Source of the DNA: Chrysoperla carnea
Taxonomy: Eukaryota; Arthropoda; Insecta; Neuroptera; Chrysopidae
Direction of reading: 5' to 3'
Assembly (NCBI RefSeq): GCF_905475395.1
Contig: NC_058340.1
Coordinates: 56,274,181-56,338,180, forward strand
DNA length: 64,000 bases
The notes under the pieces were generated by a model that was given only the letters and a program-made list of their open reading frames with translations, was not told the DNA's origin and did not search any database. The translations under genes were made by a program, and so were the position numbers. Below are positions 1-11,620 of this stretch, piece after piece. How positions within the stretch are numbered: the stretch's first letter is position 1; every line of letters starts with the position of its first letter.

Positions 1-882
1 TAAGAGTAATCACGATTAGCTAATTCTTACTGATGATGACTACATGGTAGTCGAAATACGTATTTATAAAATACAAAAAACTGATCTAGGAAATTGGGAC
101 AAAAATCGAAATTTATTTCGAAATATCCTAGAGTTCTCATTTATTATCTTCGATAATACTTATATAAGAATAATAATAAATCAAGAAATTTTAACGTACA
201 TAATATGTAAAATTCAAATTTCGAATGAATCTGCTTCGCTTCAAGTATAAAAGTGACAAACCACCATAAGATATGATACCAGTGGTTAAAAGCGTTTTTC
301 GCATAATTTACTTTCAAAAATCCATATTCTAAAATAAAAATAAATTCCATAAATATTAGAACAAGGCAAAAAGGAGCACACTATTTATAAGCCAGCTTAT
401 AATATTGAGGCGTCCATAAATAATTGAAATTTGTTTTAATAATTAAAAACTATTCGAGAAGATTCTAAATATTATCGCGGGAAGATGTAGACAGAGAATA
501 CATCGGTAAATTACTGATATAGTCTCTGATGTAGATCTGCAAATTTTCTTTGATTTTTCGGAACACATACATCACAAGCTGATAAAATTTCATATAATGT
601 ATGATCAGTTTTAGAATAATAGTATTGTAAATAGGAATGGCCGACGAAAAAGTCGATAAAACCCTAATGAATTCGTTTTCGAAATGCTACTATTAGAAAA
701 TTCAAAAAGCTGTAGTATAATTCAGGGCATTGCCAGATATTTTTAAAAAAGGAATACGGTAACTATTGGAGCGGAAGTCCGCACGGGCCAAGCTAGTATT
801 ATAAAGTAACATAAATGCATAGTATAATTTTAAAAGTTTTATTTAATTGCGAACCTCAACTTTCTCTGTATTGGGCTGAGTA

Positions 883-914
883 ATAAGGAATCAATTGCGA
901 GATTGATTCCTTAT
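883..914. repeat. Perfect 13-bp hairpin
   Basis: The arm ATAAGGAATCAAT (883-895) is followed by a 6-nt loop and its exact reverse complement (902-914). It lies about 460 bp upstream of the PTCD1 start codon. No run of T follows it, and no family is recognised. Confidence 0.7.
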
Positions 915-945
915 AATTAAGATAACGTTATTATACTTAACAAGG

Positions 946-1165
946 ATAGTTCGAGGTACAGAGGATTTAATTGCTAAAATTTTGACTTAGAAAGACGCGA
1001 TTATATTTTACTATCTACGACATCATTATACTTTCCTAACTATAAGACTTACGGAGTCTGCTTCTAGAAATTCGAGTTACAGAGAATAAATATGTACTAT
1101 CAATATTCCACAGGGAAATAAGAATTTGTTCGAGTTACAAAGTCTAAATAATTCGAGATACTGCG
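946..1165 (+). repeat. Degenerate TCGAGTTACAG-like reiterations
   Basis: Related strings occur near 951 (TCGAGGTACAGAG), 1072 (TCGAGTTACAGAG), 1130 (TCGAGTTACAAAG) and 1153 (TCGAGATACTG). The spacing is irregular, so this is a scattered or decayed repeat and not a clean minisatellite. Similar motifs recur in dispersed repeats of insect genomes as I remember them. Confidence 0.5.
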
Positions 1166-1373
1166 AATTTAGGGGCTCAGCGGAAGAGAACACAGCATTT
1201 TTTTAGACTTACTGAGGATTACGACTTAATTAACGGCTTAAAAAGGTTCCACTGTATATGCAAACAATAAAAAAAACCTTTAGATTTACAATATTTTGCT
1301 TTCTCTAAGTTTCTATATAGTTTGAGGTTAATTTTAACCTCGATAAAAATACGAATTTATTTAAAAAAAAGTT

Positions 1374-4300
1374 ATGAATCGAATAAAATTAATAAATACA
1401 TTTTTTAGTCTTAAAGGACTCTCAAACACCAATTTACCCAAAAAATACTTACAAAATGATATATTATGTTGTTCAAATTATTTTACTACAAATTATAAAT
1501 GTACAGAAAATAGCAAAACAGAAAATTTGATTGCAAGAGATTTAATTTCACATCCTCATAATGATCCTAATAAATTTGGATCTTTATCCAAAAAAATATT
1601 TATCAACGAGGACAAGTTTGATCATGATGAAGGTGATCAAATTGAAAAAGATAGAGAAGAATTTAAACCATTTCATAAAAAATTAACAACTAAACAATAT
1701 GCAGATATAATAAAAAACTTTTTAAAACAAAATCAACTAAAAGAAGCCTTAAATGTCCTAGAAATACGTATGTTAAAAGAAGATCGCGTTAAACCAGAAA
1801 GTTATATTTATAGTTTATTAATTGGAGCTTGTGGTCGAGCTGGCTATACAAAAAAAGCTTTTGAATTATTTAATAATATGAAAAAACGTGGATTAAAAGT
1901 ACATCCAGGCGCGTATACAGGGTTATTCAATGCATGTGCTAATAGTCCATGGAAAGAAGACGGTTTAAGTCGTGCAATAAAACTTCAACAATTAATTATC
2001 GATCAAAATTATTACCCAAATGATTCCAATTACAATGCAATGATTAAGGCATTTGGACGTTTGGGTGACTTACCGCGTGCTTTTAGTATTGTAGATGAAA
2101 TGATCACCAGAAATTTTAAAATCAAAAGTGATACGATGAATTTTTTATTACAAGCATGCGTTAGTAGCGAAACTGATGGATTTCGATATGCATTAGTTGT
2201 TTGGCGTAAAATGTTACAGAAAAATATCCAACCAAATATTTATAGCTTTAATTTAATGTTAAGATCGGTACGAGATTGTGGTCTAGGAAATCAAGATGAA
2301 GCGAATAAAATAATATTAAACATGATTGAAAATTCAGAAACGATAAAACTTGAAGATTCGAATAAATTTTTATTAAGTGATACTCAAAGTATTACCCTTT
2401 CATCAAATAGAAAGTTGCAAAGCGATCCAAATTTAGAAAACGTTAAAATTAATGAACCTTTACAGAGAATTTTCAATCCAGGAATTCAGTCAGACAAACA
2501 AGTAATTGTTGAAGAATTGATGGAAAATCAAAATTTTGATAAGTCCGATCAACTACTAGAATCAAATAATTCTTCCCAAATTAATCAAGATTTATTAGAT
2601 AATTCAGAAAATGAAAAAATTGATGGGTCTTTGGATAAAATTTTAAACAAACAAGAAATTGTTGAAAACTTATTGGAAAATCAAAATTTAGATAAATCGG
2701 ATCAACTAATAGATAATAATTATAAATCTTTGGAATCAAATAAATCTTCCCAAACATGCATAACAGATATAAAAGAAAATCGACCGAATTTATTAGCGAA
2801 ACAACCAAGTTTAGGAAATATTATCGCTTTAAATGAAGTAAAAAAGCCAGAAGATCGTTTACTATTATTGGGTGGCGCAAATGGATTTCTTATGGAAATG
2901 CAAACGTATGGAATACAACCGGATATTAGAACGTTTACACAATTATTAAATTGTATTCCACCAACAAAATCAGCGGAAAAACAATTAATGGCAACCATGA
3001 AGATAATGAAAATTAAACCGGATGTGGATTTTTATAATATGTTAATTAAAAAACGTAGCATGAGATTTGATCATGAAGGAGGAAAGGTAATTATAATTTT
3101 TTTATTTTATAAAAAATTTAAATTTTATTTTTTAAATATATTGGAGCGAAATACCACTGACTGACTGACTCATCTCGGTATCTCTAAAACTATACACCCG
3201 ATTGACTTGAAATTTAGCAGTTACTCATTTCGCGATGCAGACTTTCACTCGGAACAGATTTATGGAAATTGAACTCCTAAGGAGATGAAATAAACAGTCC
3301 GAAACATCGGACAAGATTTTATTATATTGTAAAATTGATTATTATTGTAATATTTTTATTGAAAGCAGCCAATTGTAAGAATTATTTAAAAACAAGTAAT
3401 GAGGAACAAGCTTAGGTATTTATTGGATTTAATATAATATTTAGAAGGATGTAGTTTGGTAAGGGTGAGGTTAAGCAAAGATTACCAAGTTACAAAAGTT
3501 ACTTAAAAAGACATTTTAAATAATATTTGATCAATTTTGGGTAGGGTTGATTTGACCACTTTTGACGATTTCATTCCTTCCTGCTTCACGGCTACAGGAG
3601 GGAGGGGTCCCAGAGGGGAGTTATATCAAATCTAGGACCTTGTTGATATAAACTCTGATACGAAGTTTTACTGCTGTCTCCTCAGCCTCTTCATAGAAAA
3701 TCCTATTTTCGTGTATTTGGAAAGGTTTTCCCTAGGGTGTGGGCCTTCTCGAATTTTCCGGATATGTGGCTTATACCAATCCTAGGAATACCTTAAGGTC
3801 TAGCCTTGTGCTTAGTTTAAACGAAATCGTTAGAACCGTTTTTGAGAAAACCCCAAAAATCCTGTTTTGGCCTAGAGCGAAGTACCCTTGAAAAAAGGCC
3901 TAGGGAAAAAATCGTCTGGAATTATGACCAAACTGAACCTATGTACCGAGTTTGAGAAAAATCGGTTGAAAATTGAAGGCTCCAGCTTGGTAACAGACAT
4001 ACCGACATACCATTAATTTTCGATTTCACCTTTGATAAAACAATTCCTAGACTTTATAAAATTGATGATGAGATGGATTAAGTATTAATATATATTTATA
4101 TCTAGGACGTTCTGCAAATGATTGATGAAGCGGGCTACAGACCGAATTTAATTACATATGGAGTTTTAGCAATTGGATGTAAAAATCGTGATGAAGCCAA
4201 ACGTTTATTATCCCTGATGGAAGTCGAAGAATATCGGTATTAAATCATTCCTTATCATTTTTAAACAATTTTAATTATTTATAGTTTGTATTCAAATGTT

Positions 4301-5051
4301 TTCAGAATAAATAGTGAAATTCTTGGTGCAATGTTACAACAAGCATGTTATAGAAACGATTTTGGTTACGTGATGTATATAATGGAATTATGTTTGAAGA
4401 AAGAAATTCAACCAAATAAAAAATTTATGGAACATTTATTAGAATTTCGAAGGAAATGTTTAAAGATGTTAAGGGAAAAAGTAAGTATTTATAAACAAAA
4501 TATTTCTTTCGCTATGATTTAGGAACTATAACAGACGGTTTCCTTCTTATACATGAGAAGGAAACGAGCAGATATTCGGTTAAGGCTCATCCCCAAACAA
4601 ATCTTTAGAAATATAATATCTTATGGGGAAATCTATCAGTAACTGATTACCAAATTCTCTGCCCTGATCTTTGGATCCTCGATTCTTCTTCTTTTTATTC
4701 AGATCCCCTCATGTTACTTTAGGCAATTGCTAATTTTGGTATATCCAGTTTATTTAAACAATTACATTTTTTGATTATTAAATACCTGTTGTTTAATAAT
4801 TTTAGACGCATCACGTAGATTTATCTCAAGAAGGTTATTTTCAAAGTGGTTTTAAGCTTTTTAATGCCCGCTATCAAACATGGAAAACACAAGTGAAAAT
4901 TGATGAAGTTGAAGAAGCGCATCCATGGGAACAATTTCGTACAACTTTAAATACAACAAATAGTAAAGATTTTAAGGATCCAAATGCACATTTCAAACCT
5001 AGACGTTTATCACGATTTAAAGTAAAAACATCAACAAAAATACGTTATTAA
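1374..5051 (+). CDS. PTCD1: PTCD1, mitochondrial pentatricopeptide repeat protein (4 coding exons)
   Basis: The coding exons are 1374-3086, 4106-4236, 4285-4480 and 4806-5051. Phases match across all three GT-AG introns and give 761 residues, against about 700 in human PTCD1. The family acts in mitochondria on leucine tRNAs and in mitoribosome assembly. Seen here: a basic N-terminus that could be a targeting peptide; PPR helices from about residue 100 (SYIYSLLIGACGRAGYTKKA, then AYTGLFNACANSPW); a central acidic Asn/Glu-rich stretch (about 325-480); further PPR units (PDIRTFTQLLNCIPP, PNLITYGVLAIGC); and the family-typical EILGAMLQQACYRNDFGYV followed by a C-terminal tail. The ATG at 1374 is the first in frame. 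The acidic stretch carries an internal duplication (see findings). The first intron (1 kb) is packed with repeats. The gene converges on EIF3L. The symbol is assigned from motif recognition without an alignment. Confidence 0.92.
3110..4060. repeat. Dispersed-repeat mosaic in PTCD1 intron 1
   Basis: The intron contains a GACTGACTGACT start followed by a 'tctctaaaactatacacccgattgacttgaaattt' type stretch (about 3155-3300), shortened here, and a second block (about 3590-4015) ending in CAGACATACCGACATACC. Both look like fragments of arthropod repeats. No intact reading frame remains. The element family is not assigned. Confidence 0.5.
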
Positions 5052-5127
5052 ATTTTTCTTATTGAAATTATTATTGCCTTTTTAATTAATTAATTAATTC
5101 CCTATCCTAATTTCTTTCCAACAATTA

Positions 5128-5133
5128 AATAAA
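5128..5133 (+). promoter_or_regulatory. Poly(A) signal of PTCD1
   Basis: AATAAA lies 77 nt after the PTCD1 stop codon. It is the first canonical hexamer downstream and sits before the convergent EIF3L gene. Confidence 0.55.
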
Positions 5134-5444
5134 ATCCGAAATGAAAGCTCGGGTATAAGGTTGTTGTCTCGGTATGGGCATTGGGCAGTGTTAGAAAATT
5201 CTAGTTTTTTTTTATGCTTACTAAAGAATGTTATAATAAAATTAACATAAAAATTGGAAATCGATTGACCGTCACTAGCTCGAACAAAACTGAATTAAAT
5301 TTCGGATAATTAACATTGAGAGCATAGAAGTGTGTTTAAAAAACTGACCGTCAAATATTTTCAAAAAACTAACTGAACATTGCTGTATTTGCTCTGAGTT
5401 AAAAAAAAATCAAATTTATTGACCGTTTCATTGTTGAGATATAA

Positions 5445-5515
5445 TAACGCCTTACAAACTTGGGACTAAAATTAGTATACCTTGATATTTATTTCACATA
5501 TACAGGGTATAAAAA
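5445..5515 (-). repeat. Fragment of a long dispersed repeat family
   Basis: On the minus strand this reads a 'tataccctgtatat...aaggtatactaa...tagtcccaagtttgtaa' stretch, which matches the plus-strand segment near 60400-60450. It lies between the EIF3L poly(A) signal and the PTCD1 3' end. Confidence 0.6.
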
Positions 5516-5564
5516 TATAAAAAAAGTTGGCTAAGTTATAATTTCAGAGGTCATTGGTTAAAAC

Positions 5565-5570
5565 TTTATT
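5565..5570 (-). promoter_or_regulatory. Poly(A) signal of EIF3L
   Basis: TTTATT on the plus strand (AATAAA on the minus strand) lies about 95 nt beyond the EIF3L stop codon at 5666-5668. Confidence 0.5.
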
Positions 5571-5665
5571 TGTTAAAAAAAAATGACAAAAATTTCAAAA
5601 ATTCCAGATTTCTTTAATACTAATACAAAAAAAATTTTTTTTGGATACACAGATAGTTATGTAAT

Positions 5666-8600
5666 TTAAATTTTCATATGATGTAATTTTCGATTTAAAT
5701 CCTCAAATTTTAATATTTTTCGTATAAAGAAATCACCATATCGTGATGCAACTTTAGTATCGGCAATATGTATCATATCATTATCAATATAGAAATCCAA
5801 TTCCGAACCAGATTGAAACTTTCCTTCTAAACCGGATGCACCTTTTGTCCACACAATATTCTTCATTTTATGTTTAAAGCAAAGCAAATGAATTGTTAAT
5901 GCTTTCACTTCTTTGTTAATATCCCATTTAGATGAATCGGCAGCACGTCCTTGACTCATGAAGGTCGCTAATTTACTTAATGGTAATGTCGTGTACAATT
6001 TCAGATAACTACGAATTGTTGGCAACATTTTTTGTTGTTGAACTTCATCCATAAACACCTAGATTTAAGAATAAGACTATTAATGAGAATTCGCAGAATT
6101 TGAAAATAACAATTCATTTTTGTGATAAGTATTTCAATTATAATGCAACCATCATCAGTAAACATGTATTCTCCATCATATGTAATACCGATATTGTTTA
6201 TTTGTATTATTGTTACCCGATTGACAGTAAGATCCGAAATTGTTTTTTTATGGGCAGGAGAGGGGTTCGGTGTCAAAACTCCTCCCTTTGCGAATCTGTT
6301 CAGAGCGAAATCTGCGATGAATAAGACATGCAATTGTGGAATATAAAGCTCACTGAACAGACTCAAAGATTCAGTTGAAGATTATTTCATGATAATAATT
6401 GATTGGCACCATAAGTTTTTGTAAAAAATTAAAAAGGACGTCAATAAGTATAAACAATAAATCTTCGCATTTTCAAGATAATCCTAAGAAAATGCATTTT
6501 TAATGATGCTTACATTGTAAAAGAAATGAACAAAATTAACTAGGAATTAAAGTGGATTTAAAATCATACCTGTGTTTGATGTTTAATCGCTTCTTTTACA
6601 TAATCCTCTGGTGGTTCATCAGCAGGTGGTGGACATGGTGACAAAAATTTAGGACATGCAAATACAAAACAATTTTCAAATTCATCCAAATCACCATATT
6701 GCATTTTATACATTTTCTCATGATAGTTCTTCTCACGTAAAACTTGTTGAATTGATTCATCGATACATTGTGGATGTAAAACTAAACAAATGGCGAGCAA
6801 GTGATACATTTGATCTGTTTGCTTATTAATTTGATCATTTTGATAGCTACGAGAGCTAAATAATTGTTTTGTACGTTGTATGTACAATAAGATTGAGCTA
6901 AATGTACGTATAGCGTCCGAATAACGTCTCATCATCATGTAAGCAAAGCCTACATAATAACTTGTTGATATTTGACATGCGGGTACGTGCGAATATTGTG
7001 ATTTCTTATGTAACTCAATATTTTCAAGAACTTTGATCGCCTGATAGTAATCACCGAGCAAGGAGTGTAAACGTAGAAGTCCAACAAGTGAAAAATATCC
7101 TAACATTTTGTATAAGGAATGTCGTCCAAATTCACCAGCTACAGAATCTGGATCACCACCGCTAGCGTATACTTCTAGTTGACGCTTAATATTCGATTTT
7201 TCAACCAATGAATGTAATACATTCAAAACGCAAAGAACATTCCATACTTTATGATGGTTATTTAATTGTTCAATTTCATTTTCGGATTTTTTACTTAAAC
7301 GAGCACGAAATTGTACGAATGATTGAAATTGATAAACAAATTCATCAACTAATTCCCATAGCCATTGATCGGGTAATTCCAATGAGACTGGTTCTTCAGC
7401 ACTCAAAATATAGTTGAATAAATCGCAATAATTATAGAAGGAATTGAATCGTTGTTCTAATGATGGTCCTCCTTGAATACGGGCATAAATATGACGGAAG
7501 TATAATTCCCGATACAAGATCATAAAGACCTAGAAAATAATTTAATAAATTGTTACAATTTTCATTATTTAAAATGAAAGATATTTGGAATTTTTATAAT
7601 AAATTAGGTTTTTGAAATTATGCCCGAAACAAAATCGAATTGTCAGTAAAAATGAAAATGTATATTATAACTCAGGTCTGCGACTAAAAAACTGCATGAG
7701 ATTTTTTTACATTTTCTTATAGATTTTGACCTCCCAAAAACAGGAAAACTATCCAAAACATCTTCAGGTTTTCATAGATATTAGTAACATCATAAACTAG
7801 TCTTAAAGTAGTATTATATAGTATTTTATAGAAATATTATATAAAACTAGTCTTAAAGTAGTATTGTTGCACAATAAAAATAAATTAGCTTCGCTTCTAA
7901 TGGCGTATTCTGTGCATATAAAAGAAAACTAACTATAACAATTTGACCATTACCCTGGAAAGAATCAAATATCAGGACCATCAATGGATGGATGGAGAAC
8001 TTCAAAATACTCACGATGCTTTTGGGTCAGCAGGCAGGCTATACTAAATACCCTTGCTTCTTAATTTCTTATGCTTATGGGATAGTAGAGCCAGAGATCA
8101 GCATTGGACTAAAAGTGATTGGCCACCTCGAGAAACTTTAAAACCTTGGGAGAAAAATGTTATCAATACTACTTTGGTGCCGCCAGAAAAAGTTTTCTTG
8201 TCACCTCTCCATATCAAATTGGGGTTAATGAAACAATTTGTAAAATCACTGCAAAAGGATGGACACTGTTTTAAATATCTATGTACAAAATTCTCGAAGC
8301 TGTCTGAAGCAAAGTTGAAAGAGGGAGTTTTCACTGGCCCCGATATAAGAAGGCTTTTAACTGCCACCCTTTTTGTGGAAAGTATGATTGAGAAGGAAAA
8401 AGAAGCTTGGGTATCGTTCAAGTGTGTAGTGCGAAAGTTTTTGCCACATAAGAGTATTTTCCTGAAAACCTGGGAGCTTACATTGAAGAATAGGGGGAGC
8501 GGTTTCATCAGGATGTCCACGATATCGAAAGACGGTATCAAGGAGGATGGGATGTCACTATGCTTGCAGGCTACTGTATAATTTTTAATAAACGAGTGCT

Positions 8601-11600
8601 TTTACCAATTTTTTGTGTTTGAATTTGCAAAAAAAACCTTACGTGATAGAAAAAAATGGCCATCAGTTCTGAAATCAACGCATTCTAAAAAATATAATTT
8701 AGTAAAAATATCACATGCAGCTGACAAAAAATTTTTTTTTTTTGCAGACCTGTGTTATTTATTTATAAGAAGTAGTCCATTGAAATGTTACATTGACTGA
8801 ACATTTTTGGGAGGACGCGATTTTATTTGTGGAACATGTAGGGGGGGTCAATACAACCTTAACCCCAAGTTTGTGGGGTTGGCGCCCTTGTCCCCCGCCC
8901 GCCATCTTGAAAAAAGGGGTGGAAACATATTTTTAGCTGTATCTTGTAAACTATTGATTTCTCCAAAAATTTGTAAAGGCATAATTTGTAGCAAATTGTC
9001 GTGGCTACAATTTTGTCTAGGTAATTTTTTGCAATAAACTTAAAATTTAAAAAGTTATGAGCAAAAAAGTGACAAAATTTTGTCAAAAATTTTTTTGTTT
9101 AATAACTTATTTTCTTGTCATTTTATCATAAAATTAGGTCAGAGCACTATTATAGAGAATACGTTTATGAACATTTCCCCGCAAATTTTATTAATATTTG
9201 TTAATTTTTAACGTAGTTACAGCGCTCCAAAGTTGACCGGGTTTATCAATGCATATGATAACTCAGCTAAAACAACATGTTTACCTCACTCTCGTTTTTT
9301 AATATGTAACATATTTAATAATGAGAAAAACAAATCAAATTTCATAGACCTATTAAAGAGTACTCTGACAGAGGTAGGTTTTAATATTGACCAGGCTGAA
9401 GCAGATGCAGATAGTGTCATTGTCTCTACTGCACTTGCTGCATCTCAATCTTGCGATTTGGTAACTATCGTAGCAGAGGACATCGACATCCTTGTGTTGC
9501 TCACGGCATTAGGGAGGAAAAGGTCAAATATCTTCTATTTAAAACCTTCAAAAGGCCGTTCATCTGACCAGTTACACAGCCCTTCAGCCTTTATGTATGG
9601 AGATATCATAGCAGACAATTTACTGTTTCTCCATGCTTTTTCAGGATGTGACACAACATCAGCCGCCTATAATATGGGCAAAATAAAATTCATAAAAATC
9701 CTGGAAAAACATCCTGAACTAGCAGGTGGTACAGCGCTATTCCTCAATGACAAAGTAGATCCGGCTTTGCTCAGTGTAGTTGGCGAACGTTTTCTCGTTT
9801 CTTTATACGGTGGCAACAAGGACGATTCTCTAGACACCATGAGATACAAACGATTCTCCAAAACAGTAGCAAAAAATTCATTTAGTTTATCATCGCTTCC
9901 GCCAACACAGGATGCAGCCCGTTTCCACAGTCTCCGAGTGTATCACCAGGTTCAATCATGGCTTGGAAAATACAATAATCCTGAAGATTGGGGCTGGAAA
10001 AAGCATGGAAACATTTGGATGCCAGTCCAAAGTTCGAAGCCTCCAGCGCCCCCGGAACTTATGAAATTAATTTTCTGCAGATGCAAAGGAAACTGTGGAA
10101 GCATGTGCGGCTGCAGAAAAGCAGGGCTCAAATGCTCCGCAGTGTGCCTCCATTGCTCTGGAGAAACGTGTACCAATATTATGGAATTAACAAAATTAAT
10201 GGAAGAAAATGAATTTGAAGAAGAATTACCAACGATGACTCCAACTTTAACTCCTGTCATTCCTCAAACATTCACATTCGATGTTGAATTACAATCTGAG
10301 CCACAGCCTGGAGAATCTAAGCCACAACTTCGAGAATCTAAACGACAACCTGGACCATCGAAGAAGAGTAGAATGGGATAGCTAGCTATTCTATTTTAAA
10401 ATCTTATTAATAATATGTTTAAGTAGAAGATATTGGAGCGCTGTAACTATGTTAAAAATTAACAAAAATTAATAAAATTTGCGGGGAAATGTTCATAAAC
10501 GTATTCTCTATAATATTGTTCTGACCTAATTTTATGATAAAATGACAGGAAAAAAAGTTAATAAGCATAAAAAGAAATTTTTGACAAAATTTTGTCACTT
10601 CTTTGCTCATAACTTTTAAAATTTTAAGTTTATCGCAAAAAGTCACATAAACAAAATTGTAACCACGAAGATTTGCTACATATTATGCCTTAACAAATTT
10701 TTTAAGAAATCAATAGTTTACAAGATACAGCTAAAAATATGTTTCCACCCCTTTTTTAAGATGGCGGGCGGGGGACAAGGGCGCCAACCCCACAAACTTG
10801 GGGTTAAGGTTGTATTGACCCCCCCTACATGTTCCACAAATAAAATCGCGTCCTCCCCAAAAATGTTCAGTTTGGCCCTAAAATTGTAACATTTCAATGG
10901 ACTAAAGTGAGAATGTTCGACATACATTTTTCTCACAAAATGATCTAAGATGCCCTTTTTAGAGCCACTTTATAGATATCTATACTTACTGGATCTTTTT
11001 CAACTAATAATTCTGCAACGAGTTCATCATCAGGCCATGGACGTTTTTCAAAATACTCTTGGGTAAGCTTTGGAATGGAATTTTCGTACATATTTTGAAT
11101 TTCGAACATCATTCCTTCATTAATTGCGTTACGGAAGTATATTAAAAATTTTTTAACCACTTCAGGCATTCTATAATGTTGTCGATCATATTCCAGGTCT
11201 AAATGTGGATCTCCTGTATGGGCTTCATAGTCCGTATCGTACGAACTAAACCCATACCCCTGCAAAAGTAATTTTCATTTTAGACATTTTTGATAGATCA
11301 TACATCATACATTTTATATGTGCAAAAGTTAGGGTACAATATGTTCATATCTAACATGGATTCTGTATTACAGATAATTATTCCATTCTCAAAAGGTTAG
11401 GTATGAGGTGAATGAAATATACCAAATTTTTAATGTTTTTGACAAACAAAAAAACTTATATACATATTTAAGTGATTTTAATTCAATAATAATTTTAGAA
11501 TGGGATCAAATGAAAACTTTTACCACATGTTCAAATGTGTAGTCTCTAAATAAACAAAAAATCATAAATCTAAATTTAAAGCAAATTTATTACCTGTTCG

Positions 11601-11620
11601 TATTCGTCATTTGAATACAT
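5666..11620 (-). CDS. EIF3L: EIF3L, eukaryotic translation initiation factor 3 subunit L (4 coding exons)
   Basis: In transcript order the coding exons are 11594-11620, 10990-11259, 6570-7529 and 5666-6058. All splice junctions fall between codons, giving 549 residues against 564 in human. The protein is a PCI-domain subunit of the cytoplasmic eIF3 complex, which loads initiator tRNA and mRNA on the 40S ribosome. Recognised segments: the acidic start [20 protein letters not shown], the [19 protein letters not shown] block, [16 protein letters not shown], the [20 protein letters not shown] block, a helical TPR/PCI region in exon 3, and the PCI end in exon 4 ([11 protein letters not shown], then a basic tail). 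The first coding exon holds only nine codons. Intron 2 (7530-10989) contains two transposon-derived genes. The tail faces PTCD1, and the 5' end is 1.2 kb from the divergent KLHL18 gene. Conservation is strong and no disruption is seen. Confidence 0.96.
7794..7865 (+). repeat. 22-bp direct repeat pair
   Basis: An identical 22-bp string beginning AAACTAGTCTTAAAG occurs at 7794-7815 and 7844-7865, a 50-bp period, inside the large EIF3L intron. It looks like a small local duplication. Confidence 0.7.
7950..8581 (+). pseudogene. Decayed copy of an arthropod repeat-borne gene
   Basis: An open frame from 8054 contains [20 protein letters not shown] and [20 protein letters not shown], which I recognise as a protein found in many copies in aphid and other arthropod genomes. 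The upstream part ([15 protein letters not shown], about 8020-8065) is in another frame. The downstream part (PENLGAY, then [20 protein letters not shown], 8460-8570) is also out of frame and holds a stop. A segment normally between these blocks appears deleted near 8440. At least two frameshifts and one stop therefore break the gene. Its function is unknown, and its link to the neighbouring long-inverted-repeat element is unproven. Confidence 0.7.
8773..10905. mobile_element. 2.1-kb element with ~450-bp terminal inverted repeats
   Basis: The left arm (about 8773-9229) and right arm (about 10433-10905) are extended reverse complements. Shared landmarks are AGTCCATTGAAATG, the GGACGCGATTTTATTTGTGG block, the CGCCCGCCATCTT/AAGATGGCGGGCG block, TTCATAAACGTATTC and, at the inner edges, GTTACAGCGCTCCA. 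The arms differ by point changes and short indels; the left arm lacks about 14 bp near 8793. An open frame (9233-10381) fills almost all of the interior. The whole lies inside the large EIF3L intron and ends about 85 bp from EIF3L exon 2. No target-site duplication was clear. The superfamily is not assigned. Confidence 0.8.
9233..10381 (+). CDS. Element-borne protein with PIN/FEN1-like motifs and a CXC cysteine cluster
   Basis: The frame is open for 382 codons but its first codon is TTG, and no good ATG precedes the conserved part. It is therefore either a 5'-truncated gene or the last exon of a spliced one. Seen: EADADS (56-61), [13 protein letters not shown] (81-93) and [12 protein letters not shown] (131-142), an arrangement of acidic residues resembling PIN/FEN1-type nuclease folds; then at 281-315 a cluster of Cys in CxC and CxxC spacings (CRCKGNC, CGCRK, CSAVC) like CXC/tesmin domains; then an acidic, Pro-rich, basic-ended tail. 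I recognise the SGCDTTSA family as repetitive in arthropod and cnidarian genomes. The role (nuclease of the element, or a captured host gene) is inference. The lack of stops suggests either recent insertion or selection. Confidence 0.65.
   Translation: MTGFINAYDNSAKTTCLPHSRFLICNIFNNEKNKSNFIDLLKSTLTEVGFNIDQAEADADSVIVSTALAASQSCDLVTIVAEDIDILVLLTALGRKRSNIFYLKPSKGRSSDQLHSPSAFMYGDIIADNLLFLHAFSGCDTTSAAYNMGKIKFIKILEKHPELAGGTALFLNDKVDPALLSVVGERFLVSLYGGNKDDSLDTMRYKRFSKTVAKNSFSLSSLPPTQDAARFHSLRVYHQVQSWLGKYNNPEDWGWKKHGNIWMPVQSSKPPAPPELMKLIFCRCKGNCGSMCGCRKAGLKCSAVCLHCSGETCTNIMELTKLMEENEFEEELPTMTPTLTPVIPQTFTFDVELQSEPQPGESKPQLRESKRQPGPSKKSRMG

Larger units (their letters stand above)
1..1373. other. Gene-free stretch upstream of PTCD1
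   Basis: No coding exon could be recognised. The stretch is A/T-rich and holds a short perfect hairpin (883-914) and several degenerate copies of a TCGAGTTACAG-like motif (about 946-1165), both listed separately. The PTCD1 promoter should lie at its right end, but I see no convincing core promoter motif. Confidence 0.6.

Noticed and set aside
6001-6366. 121-codon minus-strand frame spanning EIF3L exon 4 and intron 3
   Set aside because: It uses a different frame from EIF3L, which continues through a clean acceptor at 6059-6060.
8098-8541. 147-codon minus-strand frame
   Set aside because: It is the antisense shadow of the decayed repeat-borne gene, whose plus-strand blocks are recognisable.
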